From positions 1 through 42,250 of the forward strand of contig CAIKHZ010000350.1 of assembly GCA_903827375.1 (NCBI GenBank): 42,250 bases of DNA, read 5' to 3'. Source of the stretch: Akkermansiaceae bacterium. Lineage in GTDB: Bacteria; Verrucomicrobiota; Verrucomicrobiia; Verrucomicrobiales; Akkermansiaceae. The position numbers and the translations under genes are program-made. This document shows positions 33,728 to 41,541 of the stretch, piece after piece; within the stretch, counting starts at the first letter, position 1, and every line of letters starts with the position of its first letter. The notes below the pieces were generated by a model that saw nothing but the letters and a program-made list of their open reading frames with translations, searched no databases and was not told where the DNA came from.

Positions 33728-34762
33728 ATGCGCGACCTGCTCCCAGCCCACCGCCCTGCCCTCGTTCTCGCCCCCATGCAGGCCATCACTGACCTGCCCT
33801 TCATGCGCGTTCTGGCCCGGCGCAGCCTCCCCGATTGGTTCGTCTGCGAATACTTCCGCGTCCATCCCGCCTCCTCTCTCAACCCACACATTCTGCGCAC
33901 CATCACCGAGAACAATACCGGTCGTCCGGTATTCGCTCAACTCATCGGTTCCGATCTGGTGAGCCTGCGACGAATTGCCGCCATGCTGGAGGGTTATCCT
34001 GTGGCAGGGATCGACCTCAACCTCGGATGTCCGGCACCCATTGTGTGCCGGAAAGCGGCTGGAGGGGCCTTGCTGAGGGATCTGGAGGCGCTCAACCGTC
34101 TGCTTGGCGGGCTGCGCGAGGCGATTTCAGGCTGCTTCACGGTGAAGACGCGAGTTGGCTATATCGGGAGCGATGAATTTGCGGGTTTGCTAGGGATTTT
34201 TCGCCGTCATGCCATTGACGGTCTGACAATTCATGCACGCAGCGTCCATGAACGCTACCATGGACCGGTTCACACGGACTGCGTGCTGGCCGCGGTAAGC
34301 ACGCTGAGTTGCCCGGTGATAGCCAACGGCAACATCGTGGACGTGCCAAGCGGCTTGGCCTATCAACGGAGGAGCCGTGCCGCCGGGCTCATGATCGGAC
34401 GCGGAGCGATCCGCAATCCGTGGATCTTCGGGCAGCTCCGAGCCGCTTACGAGGGCGGTGAATTAATCATACCGACCTACCGGGATCTTTTGAGTTATGT
34501 GCGGGATCTTTCAGAGGAGATTGCCCGGGAAGCGCCGCGATACGAGCCACTGGGGCATGTGCAGCGGATGAAGCGCACGTTGGGCTACATCAGTCATGGG
34601 CTGGACCCGGTTTTTGAGTATGCGATGCGGCGCTGTGTGCGACCGGAGGAAATGTGGGCGATCTGTGAGGCGCATCTAGCCAGCGACGAGGCACTGCCGA
34701 GCCGACCGCCTGAGGACTCCAAGCTATTCAGCGGGTTTGCGCAACTGACGGAGGATGGCTGA
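33728..34762 (+). CDS. dus: tRNA-dihydrouridine synthase
   Basis: This is a flavin enzyme that reduces uridine to dihydrouridine in tRNA D loops. The 344-residue product starts at the ATG at 33728 (MRDLLPAHRPALVLAPMQAI). It shows the FMN-binding LAPMQAITDLPF, the catalytic region DLNLGCPAPIVCRKAAGGAL then LRD, TVKTRVGY, the HARSVHERYHGPVH segment, VIANGNI and the phosphate-binding GLMIGRGAIRNPWIF. Length is normal. Subtype (DusA, DusB or DusC) cannot be fixed. In-frame codons up to 33674 extend into the promoter region and have no similarity. It is divergent from the DUF3276 gene and 71 bp before the ROK gene. Confidence 0.94.
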   Translation: MRDLLPAHRPALVLAPMQAITDLPFMRVLARRSLPDWFVCEYFRVHPASSLNPHILRTITENNTGRPVFAQLIGSDLVSLRRIAAMLEGYPVAGIDLNLGCPAPIVCRKAAGGALLRDLEALNRLLGGLREAISGCFTVKTRVGYIGSDEFAGLLGIFRRHAIDGLTIHARSVHERYHGPVHTDCVLAAVSTLSCPVIANGNIVDVPSGLAYQRRSRAAGLMIGRGAIRNPWIFGQLRAAYEGGELIIPTYRDLLSYVRDLSEEIAREAPRYEPLGHVQRMKRTLGYISHGLDPVFEYAMRRCVRPEEMWAICEAHLASDEALPSRPPEDSKLFSGFAQLTEDG

Positions 34763-34833
34763 ATTTTTCGGATCTTGGCTTGGAATTATTCGGCAGGGAG
34801 GCTAGTGTTTGGCCGTTTCGTGCGTTGCTTGTC

Positions 34834-36234
34834 ATGTCATTTGCCATTATACCTGAATTTCGACCTGTGCTTGATCCGGAGTTTGTGCCGGCGGTGCTTT
34901 GGAACCGTTCATACCGAGCCAAAGCTCAGGCGGATCCTCGGAGCCGTGCCGTGGAATTGGCCTTGTGCCGCGATGACGGCACGGTGTTTCGGTTGGCAGA
35001 CACGCTTTTATCGCCTGGCGCTGAGAATGACGCCCTGACGCTCAAGTACGTCGAGCGGCTTTTCAAATTGTTGTTGTGGCAAAAGGGAGGCAACCGGCTG
35101 CTGATGGCGGGGGCGCCAGAGGTGGCGGCAGCGCTGGGGGTGATTTACTCGGCTAGCGGGGCGCGGAGTTTTGACTGGGATTTTATCGGTCGGAAAATCT
35201 TCGGATCGCCCATCTCGGTCGTCTCGGTCAGACACGCCGAGCTGCCGGCCGCCAACGAAAGCACCATGACACTCGGGCGCAACCTAGACGGCTGCCGCAT
35301 CGGGTTTGATCTGGGCGGCTCGGACCGCAAATGTGCGGCGGTCATAGATGGCAAGGTTGTGTTCTCGGAGGAGGTCGTCTGGGACCCGTATTTCCAGAGT
35401 GATCCGGCCTATCATATTGAGGGGATTCATGACTCGCTGTGCCGTGCTGCCGCGCATCTGCCGCGGGTCGATGCGATTGGCGGGAGTTCGGCCGGGGTTT
35501 ACATCAACAACGAGGTATGCGCCGCCTCGCTGTTCCGGGGAGTGAGTCCGACGGATTTTGAAACATCCATCCGCCGGATCTTTTTCACCCTCAAAGAGCG
35601 TTGGCACAACGTCCCCTTCGAAGTCGTCAACGACGGTGAGGTCACCGCCTTGGCGGGTTCCATGGGACTGTCCGCAAACCGGGTCCTCGGAGTGGCCATG
35701 GGCACATCCCAGGCCGCCGGCTACGTCGATGCCAAGGGCCACATCACCCCTTGGCTCAATGAGTTAGCCTTTACCCCGGTGGATTTCCGCGACGACGCGC
35801 CAGTGGACGAATGGTCGGGCGACCGGGGCTGCGGTGCCCTGTATTTCTCGCAGCAAGCAGTTGCCCGCCTCGCGCCCCTCGCTGGTTTTAATTTTGGAGC
35901 CATGCCCTTTCCTGAGCAACTCGTCAACGTGCAACAGGCGCAGGAGGCGGACGACCCGCGAGCGGCGGCCATTTATGAAACAATGGGTTGTTATCTTGGA
36001 TACGCCATTGCCCAGTATGCCAATACCTATGACATCGCCAGCCTGTTGATTCTAGGCCGGGTGACCAGCGGTGAGGGCGGTCATATCATCATCAATGAGG
36101 CTGAAACCGTGCTAGCCCACGAGTTTCCCGAACTTCAAATCACGCTGGTGGTCCCCGATGAAAACACCAAGCGACTCGGCCAGGCAGTCGCCGCCGCCAG
36201 CCTCCCGCCGCTGCCGACACACTCAGCTGGCTGA
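34834..36234 (+). CDS. ROK-family sugar kinase-like protein
   Basis: From the ATG at 34834 (MSFAIIPEFRPVLDPEF) the product has 466 residues. An N-terminal region of about 150 residues is not typical of small ROK kinases. It is followed by the ATP-binding loop IGFDLGGSDRKCAAVIDG, GGSSAGVYINNEV, the catalytic-type Asp in EVVNDGEVTALAGSM, and AMGTSQAAGYVD. The zinc motif of classical ROK proteins (CxCGxxGCxE) is not present; the equivalent stretch reads DEWSGDRGCGALYFS. It could be a glucokinase-like enzyme or a non-enzymatic relative. A longer start at 34780 is less likely. It ends 4 bp before the convergent glycosyltransferase gene. Confidence 0.85.
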   Translation: MSFAIIPEFRPVLDPEFVPAVLWNRSYRAKAQADPRSRAVELALCRDDGTVFRLADTLLSPGAENDALTLKYVERLFKLLLWQKGGNRLLMAGAPEVAAALGVIYSASGARSFDWDFIGRKIFGSPISVVSVRHAELPAANESTMTLGRNLDGCRIGFDLGGSDRKCAAVIDGKVVFSEEVVWDPYFQSDPAYHIEGIHDSLCRAAAHLPRVDAIGGSSAGVYINNEVCAASLFRGVSPTDFETSIRRIFFTLKERWHNVPFEVVNDGEVTALAGSMGLSANRVLGVAMGTSQAAGYVDAKGHITPWLNELAFTPVDFRDDAPVDEWSGDRGCGALYFSQQAVARLAPLAGFNFGAMPFPEQLVNVQQAQEADDPRAAAIYETMGCYLGYAIAQYANTYDIASLLILGRVTSGEGGHIIINEAETVLAHEFPELQITLVVPDENTKRLGQAVAAASLPPLPTHSAG

Positions 36235-36238
36235 GAAC

Positions 36239-37228
36239 TCACCCGATAATTTCATTTTTGAGGCACTCCGACATGGCGGCCAGCACCCGTTCCACGGTGA
36301 GTGCGCTCTGGCAGCGCTCGTCCATCGGACATTTTGCGAGGAAACACGGGGCGCATGGCACGTGCCGGCGCAGCGTGATATGGTTTCTGCCCAGTGGGCG
36401 TTTCCAAGCCGGGTCGTTCGGGCCGAAAAGCGTCACACAGCGGGTTCCTACATGCGCAGCCAAGTGCGGCAGCGAACCATCCGCGGCCACCACCCATGCC
36501 TGCTCTGCCAGCAACGGCAATGCGTAGGCCAGCGACCCAAACTTCAAAAACGGCAGCGTTCCGCCAAGCCGGTTTACCAACTCTCCGGCCACCCGGCCAC
36601 CCTGCGCCAACCCCGCGATGGTCAGCGACCACCCGGCTGCCTGAAGTGCCCGCGCCAGCTCGACCCAGCGCTCCAGCGACCACTCGTGGCTGGGTCCGAA
36701 ATCCGAATCCGGGCTCAACAGCAATGCCTGTGGGTGGCGCGGAAAACCAAGAGCCACAGGGGCGAAGATTCCCGCTTGCGCGGTGTCCAAGCCCAAGGAT
36801 TCCACCAACGCCAGATAATGGCGCACCCGATGCTCGATCGGACGGGCCTCCGCCACCAATTCCACCGGATGCGTCAGATGCTTTTTCAACGGCTTTTCAT
36901 TGGGCCCGAGCCGCCGGGCAATCCTGGCCCGAACACAGGCGTCGGCCGCCACACCCGCTTCCCACAAAACGGCCGCCTGCCACCGGCCAGCCAATTCGCC
37001 CGCCAGCACCCGCGGCTTGGCTTTGGGAGAAAAATCGAGCACCGTTAGCCCCGGCAGTGTCTCCCAGTACCGGCGTTGTCCGGCCTCGCACAACACACCG
37101 ACACCGACACCCGAAGCCTGCAGTGCCCGCAGCGCCGGCAGCGAAAAACACGCCTCATCCCAGCGCCCGGGCGCCGCGATCAACATTCCACCACCAGGTT
37201 CAGCTTGGGTCGTCACGCCCGCCATCAT
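36239..37228 (-). CDS. GT9 family (heptosyltransferase-like) glycosyltransferase
   Basis: The 329-residue product from the ATG at 37228 (MMAGVTTQAEPGGGMLIAAP) is a GT-B fold enzyme of family GT9, which includes ADP-heptose:LPS heptosyltransferases. It shows the N-terminal Rossmann start MLIAAPGRWDEACFSLPALR, the acceptor-side helix and the nucleotide-sugar site SPDSDFGPSHEWSLERWVEL, VVAADGSLPHLAAHVGTRCV then TLFGPNDPAWKRPLG. A Cys-rich end (VPCAPCFLAKCPMDERCQS) is typical of the family. The GTG at 37264 is an alternative start. No other LPS genes are adjacent. It probably adds a sugar to the LPS core or a related lipid-linked glycan at the inner face of the inner membrane. Confidence 0.9.
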   Translation of the reverse strand: MMAGVTTQAEPGGGMLIAAPGRWDEACFSLPALRALQASGVGVGVLCEAGQRRYWETLPGLTVLDFSPKAKPRVLAGELAGRWQAAVLWEAGVAADACVRARIARRLGPNEKPLKKHLTHPVELVAEARPIEHRVRHYLALVESLGLDTAQAGIFAPVALGFPRHPQALLLSPDSDFGPSHEWSLERWVELARALQAAGWSLTIAGLAQGGRVAGELVNRLGGTLPFLKFGSLAYALPLLAEQAWVVAADGSLPHLAAHVGTRCVTLFGPNDPAWKRPLGRNHITLRRHVPCAPCFLAKCPMDERCQSALTVERVLAAMSECLKNEIIG

Positions 37229-37460
37229 AGCCTCCGCACTCGTCCCCGCAAACAGCAAAGTCACAGCATCCTGGCCGACACCCTAGGAGAAAGGCACACC
37301 CCCGGACTCTTGCACGGTGAAGCCCCTCGCAATTGCTTGCCCCAGGGTTGGGCTCAAAACTCAGTGTCAACCTCTCTTTCAACAACGATGCGAGCCAGTC
37401 GAATTCCCTAACTGTCGGTTGTGGGCGGAAGCGCAATACCTCAAACAAATGTTACCATGC

Positions 37461-37481
37461 GAGGACTGACCCCATCGAGGC
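37461..37481 (+). repeat. 21-bp direct repeat, copy 1
   Basis: GAGGACTGACCCCATCGAGG plus a final C. An identical copy is at 37516-37536, 55 bp away start to start. The two copies are in the same orientation. Confidence 0.85.
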
Positions 37482-37515
37482 ATTGATAATCAACGGATTA
37501 CAGCGACTTACTCAG

Positions 37516-37536
37516 GAGGACTGACCCCATCGAGGC
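37516..37536 (+). repeat. 21-bp direct repeat, copy 2
   Basis: Identical to 37461-37481. The intervening sequence has no clear homology to the flanks. It could be a remnant of a small mobile or REP-like element, a duplicated binding site, or a simple duplication. Confidence 0.85.
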
Positions 37537-37764
37537 GCCAAGTGCGCGCATGGGGGAACCTGCTGATTTTCTACAGGATAGTGTGGAATTGTGGCGCCAA
37601 CGGCAGTTTTCAGGAAAATTTGTGCGATGAATGCCCCGAAAAGGAACGTAACCCGCTAGAAGTACTGGTCAAGGTCCTCAAATATTGCTTTCCTAGTGCC
37701 TGTCATTCAGAGCCATAGCGCCCGTTGACGGAATGCCCCCAAAAGCCATTTTCCCTCTTTCACC

Positions 37765-38556
37765 ATGAGCATCCTCGAACTCTTCGAATTCACCCTCAAA
37801 TTCAATTTGGCCGCGCCCGACACGGCGACCTGGATCTACGTCCTCCTGACCTTGATTGTTTTCGTTTTCGTTCTCGGATGGGGTTGGGGAAAAATGTGGA
37901 ATCGTGAATGGAGTTTGGGCAGCCATGCCGGCTCCCTGATCCTGATTCTTGTTTTCGGGGTTCTTGCCGCCTACTCGATTTTCAATCTCCGCGGGATTTC
38001 CCGCATGGAATACTGGTTCCAACAGCAACGACTGACATTGGCACGTTCCATTGCTGACTCCGGAAGGTTCAACCGGTCTGTGCTCACCGCGACCTGGGAT
38101 AAGGTTAAATCCAAAGGCGGACAAGAAGGCCTTAGCCCGCCGGCCGAAGGAGGGAACGAAATTCGCCTGAAAACCCCTGAGGACGCCTTCGCTCTTGCTT
38201 CGACTGCCGCCGAGGAAACCCGGTCCACGCTTCGCAACAAACTACCCTTTAGCCTGGGCGTCCCGATCTCAACCCGCAATCCTACCGACATTGCCACTGA
38301 GACCGTTGACACGATCCGTTTCGACGCAAGCCGCTTCCCAACCATCGCCGCCGCGAACAACGAATGGTGCAGCACCGCCGCGACGCTCCAGGCAAACCAT
38401 GCGCTCGACACGGCTTATGCCACTCTGAAGCCAGGAATCCAGGATCTCAAAACCACATGCTTCTGGCTGCTGATCGCTTCGATTGTAATTCCGATCATCA
38501 CAATTCCCGCAAGAGCACTTGCGGACATCAAGATCAACCCTACTCCCAAGCGATAA
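37765..38556 (+). CDS. Three-TM membrane protein, first gene of the tubulin-like operon
   Basis: The 263-residue product is not recognised. It has two N-terminal TM helices (about 22-42, IYVLLTLIVFVFVLGWGWG; 55-75, GSLILILVFGVLAAYSIFNL), a soluble loop of about 150 residues (76-226) and a third TM near the C-terminus (about 229-250, CFWLLIASIVIPIITIPA), followed by a short basic tail. The basic residues between TM1 and TM2 and at the C-terminus suggest these are cytoplasmic and the large loop lies outside. The tubulin-like gene starts 6 bp after its stop codon, so it is almost certainly co-transcribed with it and a candidate membrane anchor or partner for the tubulin-like protein. No Shine-Dalgarno sequence is seen. 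Confidence 0.8.
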   Translation: MSILELFEFTLKFNLAAPDTATWIYVLLTLIVFVFVLGWGWGKMWNREWSLGSHAGSLILILVFGVLAAYSIFNLRGISRMEYWFQQQRLTLARSIADSGRFNRSVLTATWDKVKSKGGQEGLSPPAEGGNEIRLKTPEDAFALASTAAEETRSTLRNKLPFSLGVPISTRNPTDIATETVDTIRFDASRFPTIAAANNEWCSTAATLQANHALDTAYATLKPGIQDLKTTCFWLLIASIVIPIITIPARALADIKINPTPKR

Positions 38557-38562
38557 ATTTCC

Positions 38563-41541
38563 ATGAAGAATCATCTATTCATCGGCCTTGGAGGTCAGGG
38601 CGGCAAGAGCATCGCCGAGTTGCGAAAAGTCATTCAGCAACGTGAAGAGGATGCCAAATCCTTGGAGAAACAGCGAATCAAATGGGATTTCCTCTACATT
38701 GATTCAAGCCGTGACGTTACAAACACTCGGGAGAACTGGACCCACTTCGGTAAGAGTTTGAAGCTGAATCCTGACTCCTTTCTTTATCTCAAGGACGGCG
38801 GTGATGGATTGAATCCTGAGGCATTGGCGCTAAGACCGGATATTCAGCCATGGATCGGCGATGTATCAGTCCTCAAAAAGTTTCTCGAAGGTGTCCAGGG
38901 AATTCAGGGAGCGAATCAACGCAGACGGTTTGGACGACTGTTATTCGCCAATAATGCCAATCGCATTCGCAAGTCAATTTGCGACGATAAGATCGCACCA
39001 ATGCTTTCAAACGGCAATCAGTGCGCGATTCACATATTTGCCTCACTGGCGGGAGGTACCGGCAGCGGATCAATCGTCGACCTGGTAACGATGCTCCGGA
39101 CCAAGTATCCCGCAGCATCCGTGGATGACGGATTCCCCATCTTTCTCTATCTGTATGTGACAAGCGATGATTTTGAGGAAGCGCAGGTTGGGTATTTCCA
39201 TCAGAATCAATATGCCACACTCCGGGATCTGAACGCGCTCGCCTGCGGGCGCCTCAGGCCGCACCTGCTGGGCAGCATCAGGGGTGGCGAGCCGTTTCCG
39301 GGAGAGGAACCCGTGACGCAAGTCGTCCTTTCCACAAGCCTCAACGACCGGAACCAAAGCGTCACACTTCCCAAACAACATAAGATCATCGCGGAGGCGG
39401 CTTTTGAACGGATCTTTTCCTACTGCAGTGGTAATCTCAACGAGGAACAGCAAAAACCGCTAACAGGGGAAGATAAGTTGCCTTCCTATCCTGGAGAACC
39501 GCTTGGCAACCTATTGCGAAGTTTCCGTTTTGGAAGTCTTGGCATGAGGCGGTGGGAGGTCCCGACGGAAGAGGTGATGGAACTTTTGGCCAACGAACTA
39601 TATGTTTCCTGCTTCAGGCGCCTCCTCTACCAGAACTGGGATTCGCAAACTGGCTTTCTGGACAAGAAAAAACCCGTAAGCAAAGCTGGATCCGGTGCGT
39701 TGACGGATGCACTTGCCAATGCCATCGACGGTAGCCTAGTTCACAAATCCCGAATGCCAGCGTTGGCGCAAGCCATGGTGGATGACTTTTCCAGAGTGCA
39801 CGAAGGAATGAAAAACATAAGTTTTAAGGACATTGATCTTGAGGGCTACGAAATGCGGCTGATGGATCGTTACCGGGCGGAACTCCTCGGTGCCGGAGTC
39901 GATGCGGTATTTTTGGAGATGGCGGAAAAGCAGAAGGTGCGATTGAATGAACTCCTAGACACCATCAAAGGAATCATTGATGCGGCCTGGACCAGGGCGG
40001 ATCGACCATTGGGCCTTTCCTACATTCCCGATGTGTTGATACAATTGCAGGAAGGTGTGCGCAAACAGCTTGCGGCATTGGCGGGTCCGTCTGAGAGCAG
40101 TTCGGATGAAGCACTTCGCAATCGGATGGCGGCCCGTAAATCCGAATGGGGCAAGATGACCCTGCTTTCCATTCCTTTCCGGCGGGTGGCCCTTGCCACC
40201 GCACATCGCACTGACCTGATCAACCTGCTTAAAAGCGATCTGAAGGGTCGCGCAATGGCCGAGGACCGACAATCTCTGGATCTTCTCATTACAGCACTGG
40301 GGGGGCTTGAGGCTGCTTATAGACAGGCCTCTGCCAAACTTGAGGAATGGGAAGGCAAGGTGTCTGGCCGCCGTGACTCATTGCAACGAGACCTGTCCAC
40401 ACGCCAACAGGATTCTTCGAACCGCTATGAACTTTCAGATGAAGTGCTGGAACGCTACCTAAAGGCCCAGCGTCTTGAAGAGTCGGCATTGAACAACGCT
40501 TCCGACGCCCTCCTGAAGAAGACCATCAAGCGCAGAATCGACCAGCGGGGGATTGATGCAATTGGGCGGATTTCGAATCAGGAGGAAGTGGAGTATTGGC
40601 AGGAGGCAGACGAGGAGATTTATGAGAGGGCCAAGCAACTGCACGATTCAATTGTCGAAAAAAATGTGATTCCCCAGGTTCTTAGTGGGGATCTCATGGG
40701 CACGCTCCATGAGCGGTATATGGCAAGTCCTGAATCATTCCAAGACGAGCTGAAGGCATTTATTGATAGTGCGACTTGCTCGACCAAGATCGACAACAAT
40801 CAGCAACAACCCAAGGACCTACGGGGGGATGAGAACATGCCATCGATGCCCAGAAAGGCATTGGTTGTTGGACTGCCGAGGGGGCATGTGTTCGCGAAAG
40901 ATCTCAAGGAAATGATTTCCCCATTGATGCCCGCGGGGGACAACACGACGAAGGGATTCTATGAGCATGACGATCCTGCTCAAATCCGACTGCTTTCCGT
41001 GGTCTCATTTATGGCGGCACGCTTTGCGCGGGTGGCAACTGAGCTTGAGGCGAAGTATACTAGGGCAATTTCCTCGAACATAGGTAACGACACTGCCTAC
41101 TTCACCAATATCGATCCCACAGGTGAGAAGGACCAAAGACCTTATATTCTCCTGCCGAGTCCGAGGGAAACCCGCAGTTCGATGAGGGCGGCGATTTGGC
41201 TGGGGACCCGCGTTAAGTTAGCCGATGGAACTGGTTGCCTCGTGCAAGCCGCCAACGAGCGCGTTGTCTTACTACGCCAGGGCAAGGAAGGGCTCGAACC
41301 GATGTTCCTCGGTAACAGTTTCCAAGCGGTAGAGCAAGGCGCTGACAACCGTACGATCTACAGAGTAGTTGACGAGGTTACGTCCTCGGTTTCGATCCTC
41401 ACTGATGAGCAGATCGCCAATCTACGTTCTGAGGTTACAGCGAGAGACCTTGAATTGCGCGGGCAACTCGGACCGGCCAGCCCTGAATACGCAGAGTGGG
41501 TAACAGACCGCAAGAAAATCAACGAAATGCTGAACCGATGA
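38563..41541 (+). CDS. Large distant tubulin/FtsZ-superfamily protein (Tubulin_2-like)
   Basis: The 992-residue product has the signatures of a divergent tubulin/FtsZ GTPase: an N-terminal beta strand and glycine loop FIGLGGQGGKSIAELR (6-21), FLYIDSSRDV (43-52) in the T2-like position, and the phosphate-binding motif FASLAGGTGSGSIVDLV (GGTGSG at 164-169, equivalent to GGGTGTG of FtsZ). A segment NISFKDIDLEGYE (about 418-430) may be the T7-like catalytic loop, though this is uncertain. Residues about 430-780 are long charged helices, probably coiled coil, and the C-terminal 200 residues are of unknown fold. It is about 2.5 times longer than FtsZ and is not a cell-division FtsZ. It is the central gene of the operon; the next start codon overlaps its stop (ATGA). 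Confidence 0.88.
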   Translation: MKNHLFIGLGGQGGKSIAELRKVIQQREEDAKSLEKQRIKWDFLYIDSSRDVTNTRENWTHFGKSLKLNPDSFLYLKDGGDGLNPEALALRPDIQPWIGDVSVLKKFLEGVQGIQGANQRRRFGRLLFANNANRIRKSICDDKIAPMLSNGNQCAIHIFASLAGGTGSGSIVDLVTMLRTKYPAASVDDGFPIFLYLYVTSDDFEEAQVGYFHQNQYATLRDLNALACGRLRPHLLGSIRGGEPFPGEEPVTQVVLSTSLNDRNQSVTLPKQHKIIAEAAFERIFSYCSGNLNEEQQKPLTGEDKLPSYPGEPLGNLLRSFRFGSLGMRRWEVPTEEVMELLANELYVSCFRRLLYQNWDSQTGFLDKKKPVSKAGSGALTDALANAIDGSLVHKSRMPALAQAMVDDFSRVHEGMKNISFKDIDLEGYEMRLMDRYRAELLGAGVDAVFLEMAEKQKVRLNELLDTIKGIIDAAWTRADRPLGLSYIPDVLIQLQEGVRKQLAALAGPSESSSDEALRNRMAARKSEWGKMTLLSIPFRRVALATAHRTDLINLLKSDLKGRAMAEDRQSLDLLITALGGLEAAYRQASAKLEEWEGKVSGRRDSLQRDLSTRQQDSSNRYELSDEVLERYLKAQRLEESALNNASDALLKKTIKRRIDQRGIDAIGRISNQEEVEYWQEADEEIYERAKQLHDSIVEKNVIPQVLSGDLMGTLHERYMASPESFQDELKAFIDSATCSTKIDNNQQQPKDLRGDENMPSMPRKALVVGLPRGHVFAKDLKEMISPLMPAGDNTTKGFYEHDDPAQIRLLSVVSFMAARFARVATELEAKYTRAISSNIGNDTAYFTNIDPTGEKDQRPYILLPSPRETRSSMRAAIWLGTRVKLADGTGCLVQAANERVVLLRQGKEGLEPMFLGNSFQAVEQGADNRTIYRVVDEVTSSVSILTDEQIANLRSEVTARDLELRGQLGPASPEYAEWVTDRKKINEMLNR

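Larger units (their letters stand above)
37229..37764. other. Gene-poor region between GT9 and the tubulin-like operon
   Basis: No convincing gene is present. Short open frames on both strands match no family I know. From about 37430 the sequence looks more AT-rich than the preceding genes. It holds a 21-bp direct repeat (37461-37481 and 37516-37536). The last 200 bases presumably carry the promoter of the operon beginning at 37765. It may be the left boundary of an acquired segment, but no integrase or tRNA is visible. Confidence 0.5.

Noticed and set aside
37461..37536. 21-bp repeats as a minimal CRISPR array
   Set aside because: There are only two copies with one 34-bp interval, no cas genes and no further units.
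37333..37630. Short open frames between GT9 and the tubulin-like operon, one ending LIINGLQRLTQED and one starting at 37550
   Set aside because: They are short, match no known family, and the repeated 21-bp segment falls inside the frames, so they are more likely chance or remnants.
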